Assembly: GCA_028679325.1 (NCBI GenBank)
Contig: JAJRBS010000084.1
Location: 1-8,585 of the forward strand
From: Methanoregulaceae archaeon
Lineage (GTDB): Archaea > Halobacteriota > Methanomicrobia > Methanomicrobiales > Methanospirillaceae
DNA: 8,585 nucleotides
Reading direction: 5' to 3'
The position numbers and the translations under genes are program-made. Shown here piece after piece: positions 1-6,801 of this stretch; position 1 is the first letter of the stretch, and every line of letters starts with the position of its first letter. The notes under the pieces are model-generated. The model was not told where the DNA came from, searched no databases, and saw only the letters and a list, made by a program, of their open reading frames with translations.

Positions 1-378
1 GCGGCATTACCCCAGGTGTTTCCGAGGCCTGCATTTAGCCTGCCGGACTGAGCTGTGTGAGCACTGCCACCGGTATCCGTCAGCTGGACAACATCGAGAT
101 TCCCAAGGATTACTTCTGCTCCGACTTTAGTGCCATTTCCAACACCGTCATCAGACCCGGCTGATGCTTCACCGGCAAGACCAGCCATTCCGACAATCTG
201 TCCCGCTTCGGTATCTCCATCAGCTTCTGCGGCGTTGCCAAAGGTCATGTCACCAACAACAACGCCTGCCTCTGTCCAGGACTGTTCCGAACCGGATGCG
301 GCATTACCCCAGGTGTTTCCGAGGCCTGCATTTAGCCTGCCGGACTGAGCTGTGTGAGCACTGCCACCGGTATCCGTC
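1..378 (-). repeat. 81-bp identical direct repeat within adjacent units
   Basis: Positions 1-81 and 298-378 are identical, exactly one unit (297 bases) apart, whereas the rest of these two units differs at roughly one base in four. The identity may continue left of position 1. A second identical block of 32 bases links 217-248 with 811-842, exactly two units apart. The pattern fits local gene conversion or recombination between repeats. Confidence 0.85.
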
Positions 379-1529
379 TGCTGTATCACTCCGAGATTGC
401 CGAGTATGACTCCAGCCCCGACACCGGTAACATTCCCTGCTCCGTCATCGGAACCGGCCGATGCCTCTCCTGCGAGACCGGTCAAGCCAACAATTTGTCC
501 TGTCGTGGTTCCACCGTTTGCGGTCGCTCCGTTACCAAAGGTCATACTACCGACAACGACATCTGCATCCGTCCAGGACTGTTCTGCACCAGATGCTGCC
601 TCTCCCCAGGTGTTTCCGAACCCAGCATTCAGTCTTCCAATCTGGGCAGCGTAAGCACTGCTACCGGTTTCTGTCTCTTGGATAATACCGAGATTGCCTA
701 GGATTACTCCTGCTCCGACCTCGGTTGTGTTCCCTGCTCCGTCATCAGAACCAGCTGATGCCTCACCGGCAAGCCCGGTCATGCCGACAGTCTGTGCTGC
801 TTCGGTGCTGCCATCAGCTTCTGCGGCGTTGCCAAAGGTCATTTCACCGACAACAACATCTGAGTTAGTCCAGGACTGTTCCCCACCCGATGCGGCATCG
901 CCCCAGGTTTTCCCGAGCCCTGCACTCAGCATACCGAACTGTGTGGTATGAGCGCTGCCACGGGTGTCTGTCTGCTGGATCACACCGAGATCGCCGAGGA
1001 TAATATTTGCTCCTGTCCCCGTTACGTTCCCTGCACCGTCGTTTGAGACAGCCGATGATTGGCCTGCGATGGCTGTCATGCCGACAGCCTGCCCAGCTTC
1101 GGTGCTACCGTCGGCTGTCACAACGTTGTCAAAGGTCATGGTGCCGATAATAACGCCGGCTTCCGTCCATGACTGTTCCGCACCAGATGCTGCATCGCCC
1201 CATGTCTTCCCGACGCCTGCGCTCATTCCCCCGAGCTGGGCGCTGTGAGCGCTGCCACTGGTATCGGTCTGCTGGACAACACCGAGATTGCCGAGGATTA
1301 TTCCTGATCCAGTCTCAGTTACGTTCCCTGCGCCGTCATCGGAGCCAGCAACGGCCCGCCCTGCACCGGCGACAGGAAGAACATTCCCATTAATACCAAC
1401 TATCTGCCCTGCTTCGGTGCTGCCATCAGCGGTCGCAGCGCTACCAAAGGTCATTGCGCCGATAACAACGTCTGCATCCGTCCAGGACTGTTCCGAACCG
1501 GATGCTGCATCACCCCAGGTCGTTCCATA
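1..1529 (-). repeat. C-terminal repeat array (297-bp units with Trp)
   Basis: This is the younger half of the repeat array, about five units of the encoded protein from residue 487 on. Marker Met codons lie at 1454, 1139, 842, 545 and 248 (first base on the minus strand), spaced 315, 297, 297 and 297 bases; the 315 is one unit plus an 18-base insertion near 1371-1390. Each unit carries TWG, then AASG.EQSWT, then an M-T-F strand, a run resembling GSDDGAGN(V/T/G)T, and a GSAH..Q.G segment. All spacings are multiples of three, so selection keeps the reading frame. The array continues past position 1. Confidence 0.9.
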
Positions 1530-2987
1530 CAGGGCACTCATCGTCCCGGACTGGAAGGCATGAGCGCTGGTACTCGTTGTAGCCTCCTGGATTGTATCGA
1601 GAGAACCGAGAACGATATCTGCTCCCTCACTGGTCGAATTCAGACCGTCACTCGATTCCACCGAAGCTGTACCAGCCAGTCCTGCCACGTGAACGTTCTG
1701 GCCCGTTGACGTGAAGGTATCCTGCGCGGTCACTTCATCATTAAAGATCATTCCCCCCGCGACCACACCGGCATTCGAATGAGATATTCCACCGTCAGCC
1801 GCCACCGCCAAACCATTGGTCATCGCCCCGAGACCGATGAAACCACCGTTCTGAAGAGCGTTCGCACTGCTCAGGGTATCGGTGCTCTGGTCGTTATGGA
1901 GAATCCCTCCGACAAAATTGCCGTCCTGGCTCGCAATATTTCCGTTCTGGTCAATAGACCCGGCGTGTGACGAACCGAGAAGCCCGGCCTGAAGAACATC
2001 CTGTAAGGCTGTGGTGGTTGTCTCCTCAGCTACCGTAGTGTCGTCAAAGGTCATCCCGCCCACAAATACCCCGGCGTGGGTTTCCGAGATATCGGCATCC
2101 GGCGACAGAGCAAGACCCAGGGTTCCGCCAAAGAGGCCGGCGAAGGTACCGGTCTGGGACGCTACAGCACTGGAATCTGTCGTGCCAGCCTGGTCTGCTT
2201 CGAGAATGCCGCCGGCAAAGATAGCTGACTGGGATGCCAGCGGACCTTCGTTATCGATAGCTAGGGTGCTGGCCGACCCGAAGACCCCAACCAATCCGAC
2301 ATCCTGGGCTACGCTCGTTGTTGCGCTGTCCGTAGTCGCAGTATTATCGAAGGTCATCCCACCAGCGGCTATACAAGCCCGGGTAAAAGATATGTCACCG
2401 GATATCGCTCTGGCGATACCGAGCGTATTTCCGGCAATTCCTGCAAAGATGCCATTCTGGTAAGCGCTGGCATTGTTCGCAGATGTGCCGGAGAGATTCA
2501 CATTATTCACCCCAAGAATGAAAGCGACAGATTGTGAAGCAGTGGTTCCGTCGGTTTCGGTTCCGTTGCTGGTCGCAGCGCCCGCGACTGCTGTACTTCT
2601 GGTATCCTGCGAGGCCGATGCATTATTTCCCTGACTGGCCTGAGCCTGCTGGGTTGTCTCGGTACTGCCAACTGCTGTCTCCGTAAACGTGTAGGCATAA
2701 TCCCCATCGGAACTGATCCCTGCTGTTGCACTGAAGATGCGGTCTGCACCACCGATGTTGCTTTCCTGCGAGGCCGATGCTCCACCGCCATCGCTTGCAG
2801 ACAGCGATGCAGAAAAACTGTCCGGATTATCAGCTGCAACGACTGAGAATGCAACGTCATGATTCTGCGATGCCGCAAGCGATACAGATGCATCCCCGTC
2901 ATTGATAACAAAAGTCACGGCAGATGCTCCGGTAACAAGGAGCATGACCATACCTGACAGTAAGAGTATCTTGTGAATATTGACCAT
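1..2987 (-). CDS. Large secreted repeat protein, C-terminus beyond the window
   Basis: Reading leftward from the ATG at 2987-2985, the frame stays open for 995 codons to the window edge, so the stop codon lies outside. Residues 1-22 form a signal peptide (MVNIHKILLLSGMVMLLV, cleavage probably after GASA). Residues 23 to about 180 are low in complexity and rich in Ala, Ser, Gly, Thr and Gln, with scattered ASQ motifs. From about residue 205 the protein consists of 99-101-residue repeats, marked by Met-Thr-Phe (once Met-Ile-Phe) at residues 211, 312, 413, 512, 617, 716, 815 and 914. The sequence is acidic, very poor in Lys and Arg, and has a single Cys (residue 204) in the part seen. This suits an exported surface protein with a beta-solenoid fold, but fold and function are inference; I do not recognise the family. 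A GGGGA lies a few bases before the start. It is transcribed divergently from another secreted-protein gene. Confidence 0.85.
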   Translation of the reverse strand, partial: MVNIHKILLLSGMVMLLVTGASAVTFVINDGDASVSLAASQNHDVAFSVVAADNPDSFSASLSASDGGGASASQESNIGGADRIFSATAGISSDGDYAYTFTETAVGSTETTQQAQASQGNNASASQDTRSTAVAGAATSNGTETDGTTASQSVAFILGVNNVNLSGTSANNASAYQNGIFAGIAGNTLGIARAISGDISFTRACIAAGGMTFDNTATTDSATTSVAQDVGLVGVFGSASTLAIDNEGPLASQSAIFAGGILEADQAGTTDSSAVASQTGTFAGLFGGTLGLALSPDADISETHAGVFVGGMTFDDTTVAEETTTTALQDVLQAGLLGSSHAGSIDQNGNIASQDGNFVGGILHNDQSTDTLSSANALQNGGFIGLGAMTNGLAVAADGGISHSNAGVVAGGMIFNDEVTAQDTFTSTGQNVHVAGLAGTASVESSDGLNSTSEGADIVLGSLDTIQEATTSTSAHAFQSGTMSALYGTTWGDAASGSEQSWTDADVVIGAMTFGSAATADGSTEAGQIVGINGNVLPVAGAGRAVAGSDDGAGNVTETGSGIILGNLGVVQQTDTSGSAHSAQLGGMSAGVGKTWGDAASGAEQSWTEAGVIIGTMTFDNVVTADGSTEAGQAVGMTAIAGQSSAVSNDGAGNVTGTGANIILGDLGVIQQTDTRGSAHTTQFGMLSAGLGKTWGDAASGGEQSWTNSDVVVGEMTFGNAAEADGSTEAAQTVGMTGLAGEASAGSDDGAGNTTEVGAGVILGNLGIIQETETGSSAYAAQIGRLNAGFGNTWGEAASGAEQSWTDADVVVGSMTFGNGATANGGTTTGQIVGLTGLAGEASAGSDDGAGNVTGVGAGVILGNLGVIQQTDTGGSAHTAQSGRLNAGLGNTWGNAASGSEQSWTEAGVVVGDMTFGNAAEADGDTEAGQIVGMAGLAGEASAGSDDGVGNGTKVGAEVILGNLDVVQLTDTGGSAHTAQSGRLNAGLGNTWGNA
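1530..2372 (-). repeat. N-terminal repeat array (303-bp units without Trp)
   Basis: These are the older, more diverged units (residues about 205-486). Marker Met codons lie at 2357, 2054 and 1751, spaced 303 bases (101 residues), against 297 in the C-terminal array. The units keep the GGMTF and Q.G framework but lack the two tryptophans (TWG and SWT) of the later units; the first two also lack the glycosylation sequon. The unit starting at residue 413 is transitional: it has the sequon and the 99-residue length. Confidence 0.8.
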
Positions 2988-3083
2988 AAAATTCCCCACT
3001 GGACCGATGATAAACCAGCTATGTTTTAATACGTTCCCTTAATAACCTACCTAAATCAGTTGGAATAGCGCGGGATTGTTTTT
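2988..3083. promoter_or_regulatory. Divergent promoter region between two secreted-protein genes
   Basis: This 96-base AT-rich gap must hold both promoters. On the plus strand TTTTAATA at 3024-3031 is a fair archaeal TATA box, placing transcription start near 3055 and leaving a leader of about 30 bases before the ATG at 3084. On the minus strand two candidates are seen: TTATTAA (3045-3039) and TATTAAAA (3031-3024, the same site read backwards). Either gives a short leader carrying GGGGA in front of the ATG at 2987. No inverted repeat suggesting an operator was recognised. The calls rest on motif and spacing only. Confidence 0.5.
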
Positions 3084-4073
3084 ATGAAGCGATTGATATG
3101 TGTAATTTTGGTTCTGGCTCTTTTGGCCGGTTTTTCTTTTGCTGACCCGGGAATAGCGCCGCCTTCGGAGAAACAGGGGCTCTCGACACAAACTGTCGTT
3201 AGTGCTGTTGGTGGTTTCTATCATGAGTCGGATCTTGACTGGAGGATGACAAACGCCCTCGGTGGACTGAATGACATTCCTTCCCTCGGTGACAGCGGCC
3301 AGGAAGGTTCTATTGACGTGATACAGTGGGACCCTCTCATGCTCATCGCGCAGGGTCAGAACAGTGGCGCTGTTTATTATGCAGCTGTTTACACAGAGGA
3401 TACCGAGACGAACGGTCTGGGCCAGATAGATTATACCAAGAACCTCGGTATCGATACCGGAGCGAAGGTCACCGGCCAGTCCAACATCGAGGCCATCAAG
3501 CAACTGGTCTATGTCGGTGATCTGGGGTCGAAGGTTCTATCGAACGACTTTATCTCTATCGACGGTGCTGGAAATCCATCATCATCGGCCCGGTTTGGCC
3601 TAGCGGTTAATACAGATGCGCCGGATCCCTACCCGTTCACTTCGGGTGAGACCATCTGTCCGTTCGGCGGAGGAAATTTCAGTCCCGCCTTCTGCAGTCA
3701 TGTCGAGTCGGGAAGCTCGATCGATATGAATATCGCAGATGCCGCAACGACGACGAATGGCCGGTTCGTTATGAAGAGCGCCGATGCCGGTGTGGCAGTG
3801 AGTCACGATATCCAGGTCTCTGACTCAGTCGGTAAAGTCTCCGCCGTTATCGATGCTAGCATCCATGAAGCCCGTTCCACCGAGGACTTCTGGGACTTCA
3901 ACCTGACCATGTGGGACCCGAATACCGGGCATGAATACGATTTCGTCGGTTGGATCGGTATTGGTTCCACGGACCCGGCAATGGAAAGCACCCTGCATGA
4001 TTTCACTTCCGTTGACGGAGCGATCGTGAAGTTTGATAAATCAATGAGTTATACGTCGGGAATAGTCGTATAA
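3084..4073 (+). CDS. Secreted protein of unknown function
   Basis: This 329-residue protein starts with a clear signal peptide (MKRLICVILVLALLAGFSFA, then DPG). No further membrane segment or C-terminal anchor is seen, so it is probably released or held at the surface by contacts. The mature part is acidic and beta-rich, with alternating hydrophobic stretches such as GVAVSHDIQVSDSVGKVSAV. It has only two cysteines, about residues 193 and 205, as C-X11-C in a Gly/Pro-rich loop (ICPFGGGNFSPAFC); these could form a disulfide. Two N-glycosylation sequons are visible: NFS inside that loop and NLT near residue 274. I do not recognise the family. It is divergent from the large repeat protein and may share its regulation. 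The ATG at 3084 is chosen because the signal peptide begins there; no strong ribosome binding site precedes it. Confidence 0.85.
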   Translation: MKRLICVILVLALLAGFSFADPGIAPPSEKQGLSTQTVVSAVGGFYHESDLDWRMTNALGGLNDIPSLGDSGQEGSIDVIQWDPLMLIAQGQNSGAVYYAAVYTEDTETNGLGQIDYTKNLGIDTGAKVTGQSNIEAIKQLVYVGDLGSKVLSNDFISIDGAGNPSSSARFGLAVNTDAPDPYPFTSGETICPFGGGNFSPAFCSHVESGSSIDMNIADAATTTNGRFVMKSADAGVAVSHDIQVSDSVGKVSAVIDASIHEARSTEDFWDFNLTMWDPNTGHEYDFVGWIGIGSTDPAMESTLHDFTSVDGAIVKFDKSMSYTSGIVV

Positions 4074-4076
4074 TCC

Positions 4077-4092
4077 CTTTACCCTTTTTTCT
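4077..4092 (+). terminator. T-rich terminator after the secreted-protein gene
   Basis: Just after the TAA at 4071-4073 the plus strand has two T-runs (CCCTTTACCCTTTTTTC), typical of archaeal intrinsic termination, which needs a T-tract and no hairpin. It lies in the 49-base gap between two convergent genes. Confidence 0.5.
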
Positions 4093-4122
4093 TCGTTGCC
4101 CACCCGATTCGAACCGGATGAT

Positions 4123-4857
4123 TCAGCGGTATACCGATTTAAGCAACGCCTCGTGGATGTGGCGGAGGACAGTTATCCAGAGGACCGGAACCAGGATGAG
4201 AATGAGGACAGCGAACCCTATCGCGTCGTATAGGAGGAGATTGAAGAGGCCATGGGAGATCATGGCCAGAATCAAACCCCAGGCAATGATCCCTGTTCTC
4301 CTGTTTTCCGGGAGAAACTTCGCCCTGCCCAGAGCATCGCCCCAGAGGGTGGAGAAGAGGACATGCCCGGGCACCGAGAGAAAAGCTCTGATGATACCGG
4401 TCTGCACGGCGAAGGCAAAGGAAGTATCAAGGGCAGAGAAGACGTAGATGACATTTTCCAGGGTGGCGAATCCCAGCCCCACGGCAGCTGCATAAACGAT
4501 GCCGTCAACGGGTTCGTCAAATTCAGTGGTCTGGTAGACCGTCCTCCTGACCACGAGGAATTTTCCTCCCTCCTCAACGATGGGAGCCACCATGACCGCT
4601 ACCATGAACTCGGTGAAGATCAGGCTGGAGAGCCCCTCAATGAAGGCAACCGGGATAGTTACCGCCATGCCGAGGAGGTAGATCATCAGGATCCAGGACA
4701 GGGGTTCGGGCTCGTAGCGGTCGCGGTGGTAAAAGTACCAGAGCCAGAAGAGGGCCGGTCCGATGGCAAGGAGGATGAGGAGGGAGAGAGTCTGCTGAAA
4801 GGGGAGGCTGTCACCGAAGGCGGCAAGGAGGCTCTCTCCTCCGAACAGGAGGATCAT
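4123..4857 (-). CDS. prsW: PrsW-family intramembrane metalloprotease
   Basis: A polytopic membrane protein of 244 residues with the set of conserved motifs of the PrsW family (related to the CPBP/Rce1 intramembrane proteases): APIVEEGGK with Glu95-Glu96 and Lys99, TLENVIYV with Glu134-Asn135, PGHVLFSTLWG with His165 and SHGLFN with His202. These Glu and His residues are the expected active-site and metal-binding set. About seven hydrophobic segments are seen, and an RDRYEPEPLSWIL stretch follows the first, as usual in the family. Bacillus PrsW cleaves an anti-sigma factor; archaea lack that system, so the substrate here is unknown. The ATG at 4857 overlaps the corA stop as ATGA, which suggests translational coupling; an in-frame GTG at 4863 would add two residues. 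No Shine-Dalgarno sequence is evident. Confidence 0.88.
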   Translation of the reverse strand: MILLFGGESLLAAFGDSLPFQQTLSLLILLAIGPALFWLWYFYHRDRYEPEPLSWILMIYLLGMAVTIPVAFIEGLSSLIFTEFMVAVMVAPIVEEGGKFLVVRRTVYQTTEFDEPVDGIVYAAAVGLGFATLENVIYVFSALDTSFAFAVQTGIIRAFLSVPGHVLFSTLWGDALGRAKFLPENRRTGIIAWGLILAMISHGLFNLLLYDAIGFAVLILILVPVLWITVLRHIHEALLKSVYR

Positions 4858-5915
4858 ATCCACTGCCGTTTCCGGAAGTACACGAGCATCACGACCACAA
4901 CCCCGATCATGACCCCCCAGACCATGAAATACCCGTAGGGGTGCCGGAGCTCAGGCATGTAATCGAAGTTCATCCCGTACACTCCGGCTACGAAGGTCAG
5001 CGGGATGAAGATGGTCGCAATCAGGGTCAGCACCTTCATGATCTCGTTCATCCTGTACGAGAGGCTCGAGAGGTAAATGTCGATCATCCCCGAGACCATG
5101 TCCCTGAAGGTCTCAAGGGTATCGATCACCTGGATGATGTGGTCATAGACGTCCCGGAAATAGATGCGGGTCTCGGCCTGGATAAGAGGTGAGTCCTCCC
5201 TGTCGAGGGCGCTGATCATCTCGCGGAGAGGCCAGACCGCTTTCCGGAGGTGTATCATGTCTTTCTTGAGCTTGTTGAGCTTGGACAACGATTCCGGCGT
5301 GGCATTGACCACGAGTTCCTCTTCAAGGTCCTCAACCCGTTCCTCGAGTTTTTCCATCACCAGGAAATAGTTGTCCACGATGTCATCGATCAGGGCATAG
5401 ACCAGGTAATCGGTGCCGAATTTCCGTATCCGTCCTTCCCGGCGTATCCGCTCCCTCACCGGGTCGAACACGTCCCCAATATTCTCCTGGAAGGAGATCA
5501 GGTAAGTGGACCCCAGGATCATCGAGACGTGCTCGATGCTGATCTCCTGCGTTTTTTCGTCGATAGTCATCATCTTGATGGTGAGGTAGAGGTAACTCTC
5601 CAGGTCCTGCATCTTGGGCCGTTGCCCGGTGTTCTGCAGGTCCTTCAGGATCAGGGGGTGGATGGAGTAGCACTGGCCGATCTCGTCGATCGTCCGGGTA
5701 TCGTTCAGGCCGTCGATATTGATCCAGGTCACTGTTGATGTGTCACGGTACGGGAAACACTCCCCGACGAGATTTATCTGCTTTTCCTCATACCGGCTGG
5801 CATCGTAATCGATCACCGTGATCTTTACCGGTGCGGAGTTGGGTTCTCCTTCAATGGTGCCGGTTCCGGGGGCCATTTCAACCTTCTTTGAGAGTTTGCG
5901 CCTGTGCCGGGACAT
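4854..5915 (-). CDS. corA: CorA-family divalent cation transporter
   Basis: The family forms homopentameric channels for Mg2+ (also Co2+ or Ni2+) in the cell membrane. From the ATG at 5915 the protein has 353 residues, close to the ~350 of Thermotoga CorA. The long N-terminal cytosolic part carries an alpha/beta region (TWINIDGL, then IHPLILKDL) followed by charged helices (LEERVEDLEEELV). The C-terminus has two membrane segments, about residues 293-312 and 327-347, with the signature YGMNF at 313-317 ending the first and MPEL at 320-323 in the loop. The C-terminus is basic (FRKRQWI), as in the family. An in-frame GTG at 5930 is possible, but GTGATC there matches the 16S rRNA 3' end and sits 8 bases before ATG 5915, so it more likely serves as the ribosome binding site. 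It is followed directly by prsW. No Mg2+ riboswitch was recognised upstream. Confidence 0.92.
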   Translation of the reverse strand: MSRHRRKLSKKVEMAPGTGTIEGEPNSAPVKITVIDYDASRYEEKQINLVGECFPYRDTSTVTWINIDGLNDTRTIDEIGQCYSIHPLILKDLQNTGQRPKMQDLESYLYLTIKMMTIDEKTQEISIEHVSMILGSTYLISFQENIGDVFDPVRERIRREGRIRKFGTDYLVYALIDDIVDNYFLVMEKLEERVEDLEEELVVNATPESLSKLNKLKKDMIHLRKAVWPLREMISALDREDSPLIQAETRIYFRDVYDHIIQVIDTLETFRDMVSGMIDIYLSSLSYRMNEIMKVLTLIATIFIPLTFVAGVYGMNFDYMPELRHPYGYFMVWGVMIGVVVVMLVYFRKRQWI

Positions 5916-6051
5916 GGTGGTGATGATCACTATGATCGGGGGTGAGAAAAGTGTTTGGAGGGTGCAGAATGAACTGTTTCATGCCGAGGTCTGTGGGGTT
6001 CCGACCAGAACTTTGAGATATCGCCCGTATGCTGAAATCATTTCGAGGGGT

Positions 6052-6378
6052 TTAAGGGCTCAATAATCCCCTGACCGTGACAAGGATGAAGGTCCCGATG
6101 ATAACCCCGGTCAGAACCCCGGCAACCACCGCCAGGAGTCCTTTCGGCCCTTTTCTCGCTCCTTTCAGGTAAATCTCCCAGTTGAGGTATGTGATCGCAA
6201 AAAAAACGGCCAGGCTGACGAGGGAGAGTATCATGCCGGCCGGCAACACCTTCTCCAAGGGGGATCGCATGGTCTCCCAGACAAGGGAGATGAGGTTCGC
6301 GAGCCCGGGCAGCCCGAGAGCCAGGGCAATCCCAGAAACGACCGCGGACGCAAAGAGCTTACGACGGGTTTTTCCCAT
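6052..6378 (-). CDS. Small membrane protein, three predicted helices
   Basis: A 108-residue protein with a basic start (MGKTRRK) and three hydrophobic segments: about residues 8-33, 45-66 and 79-103. The second and third are joined by a basic loop (LKGARKGPKG), which by the positive-inside rule puts that loop in the cytoplasm. The third is Gly/Val-rich (GVLTGVIIGTFILV). No catalytic or metal-binding motif is seen, and I do not recognise the family. It lies 136 bases upstream of corA on the same strand and could be co-transcribed with it, though the gap is long enough for a separate corA promoter. There is no Shine-Dalgarno sequence before the ATG; the upstream TATA box suggests a leader of only about ten bases. 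Confidence 0.75.
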   Translation of the reverse strand: MGKTRRKLFASAVVSGIALALGLPGLANLISLVWETMRSPLEKVLPAGMILSLVSLAVFFAITYLNWEIYLKGARKGPKGLLAVVAGVLTGVIIGTFILVTVRGLLSP

Positions 6379-6408
6379 GGTGAGGAGTACTAGTCAGTTT
6401 CTTGGTAC

Positions 6409-6417
6409 GATAAAAAT
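6409..6417 (-). promoter_or_regulatory. Candidate TATA box for the 108-residue membrane protein
   Basis: Read on the minus strand this is ATTTTTATC, centred about 35 bases before the ATG at 6378. With the usual 25-27 bases from TATA box to transcription start, the leader would be about ten bases, which fits the missing ribosome binding site. Confidence 0.4.
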
Positions 6418-6636
6418 GCTCATCGTCTTGTATGGGACACATCATGGTAACCTGCCGGATCGAGATCTCCGGGGTGAATTCATGTCTCCGATGAATCTTG
6501 ATGAAGGTTATTAATATGGTTCCCCAAGAAGCAGATACAGGTATGTAGGGGTTTCAGATGACCTTTCCCACTGGACACCTGTGCTCCTACTACCAGTATT
6601 GCATAGCGTGCGGTGTAATCCGCTATAATTCTATGC

Positions 6637-6801
6637 ATGCACACATCATTCCCACCAACAAATTCACTTCAAAAAACCAGAAAACATGCGGGTACATCTC
6701 TCCCGCCTGGGCAAGAACCAGGAGATCGCTCCTACATCATAGATCTCCTCCAGAACCTCACAAGCCACGAGGGTCTCTACTGGGCCTGGGGACCCTCGTG
6801 A
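6637..6801 (+). CDS. Doubtful small ORF, 54 residues
   Basis: The frame runs from ATG 6637 to TGA 6799-6801. The first half is nondescript (MHTSFPPTNSLQKTRKHAG). The second half looks more protein-like, with an amphipathic stretch SYIIDLLQNLTSHEGLYWAW ending in GPS. No ribosome binding site precedes it, and a TATAATT at 6624-6630 is too close to serve as its TATA box. The end of the frame overlaps the 6766-6800 hairpin. It could be the remnant of a larger gene or chance. Confidence 0.2.
   Translation: MHTSFPPTNSLQKTRKHAGTSLPPGQEPGDRSYIIDLLQNLTSHEGLYWAWGPS
6720..6749 (+). other. Hairpin with 8-bp perfect stem
   Basis: AGGAGATC (6720-6727) pairs with GATCTCCT (6742-6749) around a 14-base loop. 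It is the first of two stems lying only 16 bases apart, which suggests a folded RNA rather than isolated chance pairing. Confidence 0.4.
6766..6800 (+). other. Hairpin with 10-bp perfect GC-rich stem
   Basis: CACGAGGGTC (6766-6775) is exactly complementary to GACCCTCGTG (6791-6800). With G-U pairs allowed the stem can extend three more pairs inward, leaving a nine-base loop. No T-run follows, so it does not look like a terminator. Confidence 0.55.

Noticed and set aside
1..1529. Regular repeats considered as a CRISPR array or other DNA-level repeat
   Set aside because: The units are 297 bases without spacers, diverged, and kept in multiples of three; they are protein-coding repeats.
130..1563. 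Series of plus-strand frames (74-94 codons) rich in Pro, Ser and Ala, recurring about every 297 bases
   Set aside because: They are the opposite strand of the repeat gene. Their similarity to one another follows from the minus-strand repeats; they lack signal peptides and ribosome binding sites.
2011..2463. 150-codon plus-strand frame
   Set aside because: Lies wholly opposite the N-terminal repeats of the secreted protein, with biased composition; a shadow.
4252..4938. 228-codon plus-strand frame
   Set aside because: Antisense to prsW and the corA end; rich in Gly, Glu, Asp and His without fold-like hydrophobic pattern. The minus strand carries all PrsW motifs.
5250..5738. 162-codon plus-strand frame opposite corA
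   Set aside because: Antisense shadow of the CorA N-terminal domain; no family features.
6599..6630. TTGCAT and TATAAT resembling a bacterial sigma-70 promoter
   Set aside because: Spacing is 19 bases and the rest of the window is archaeal, so a sigma-70 promoter is not expected.
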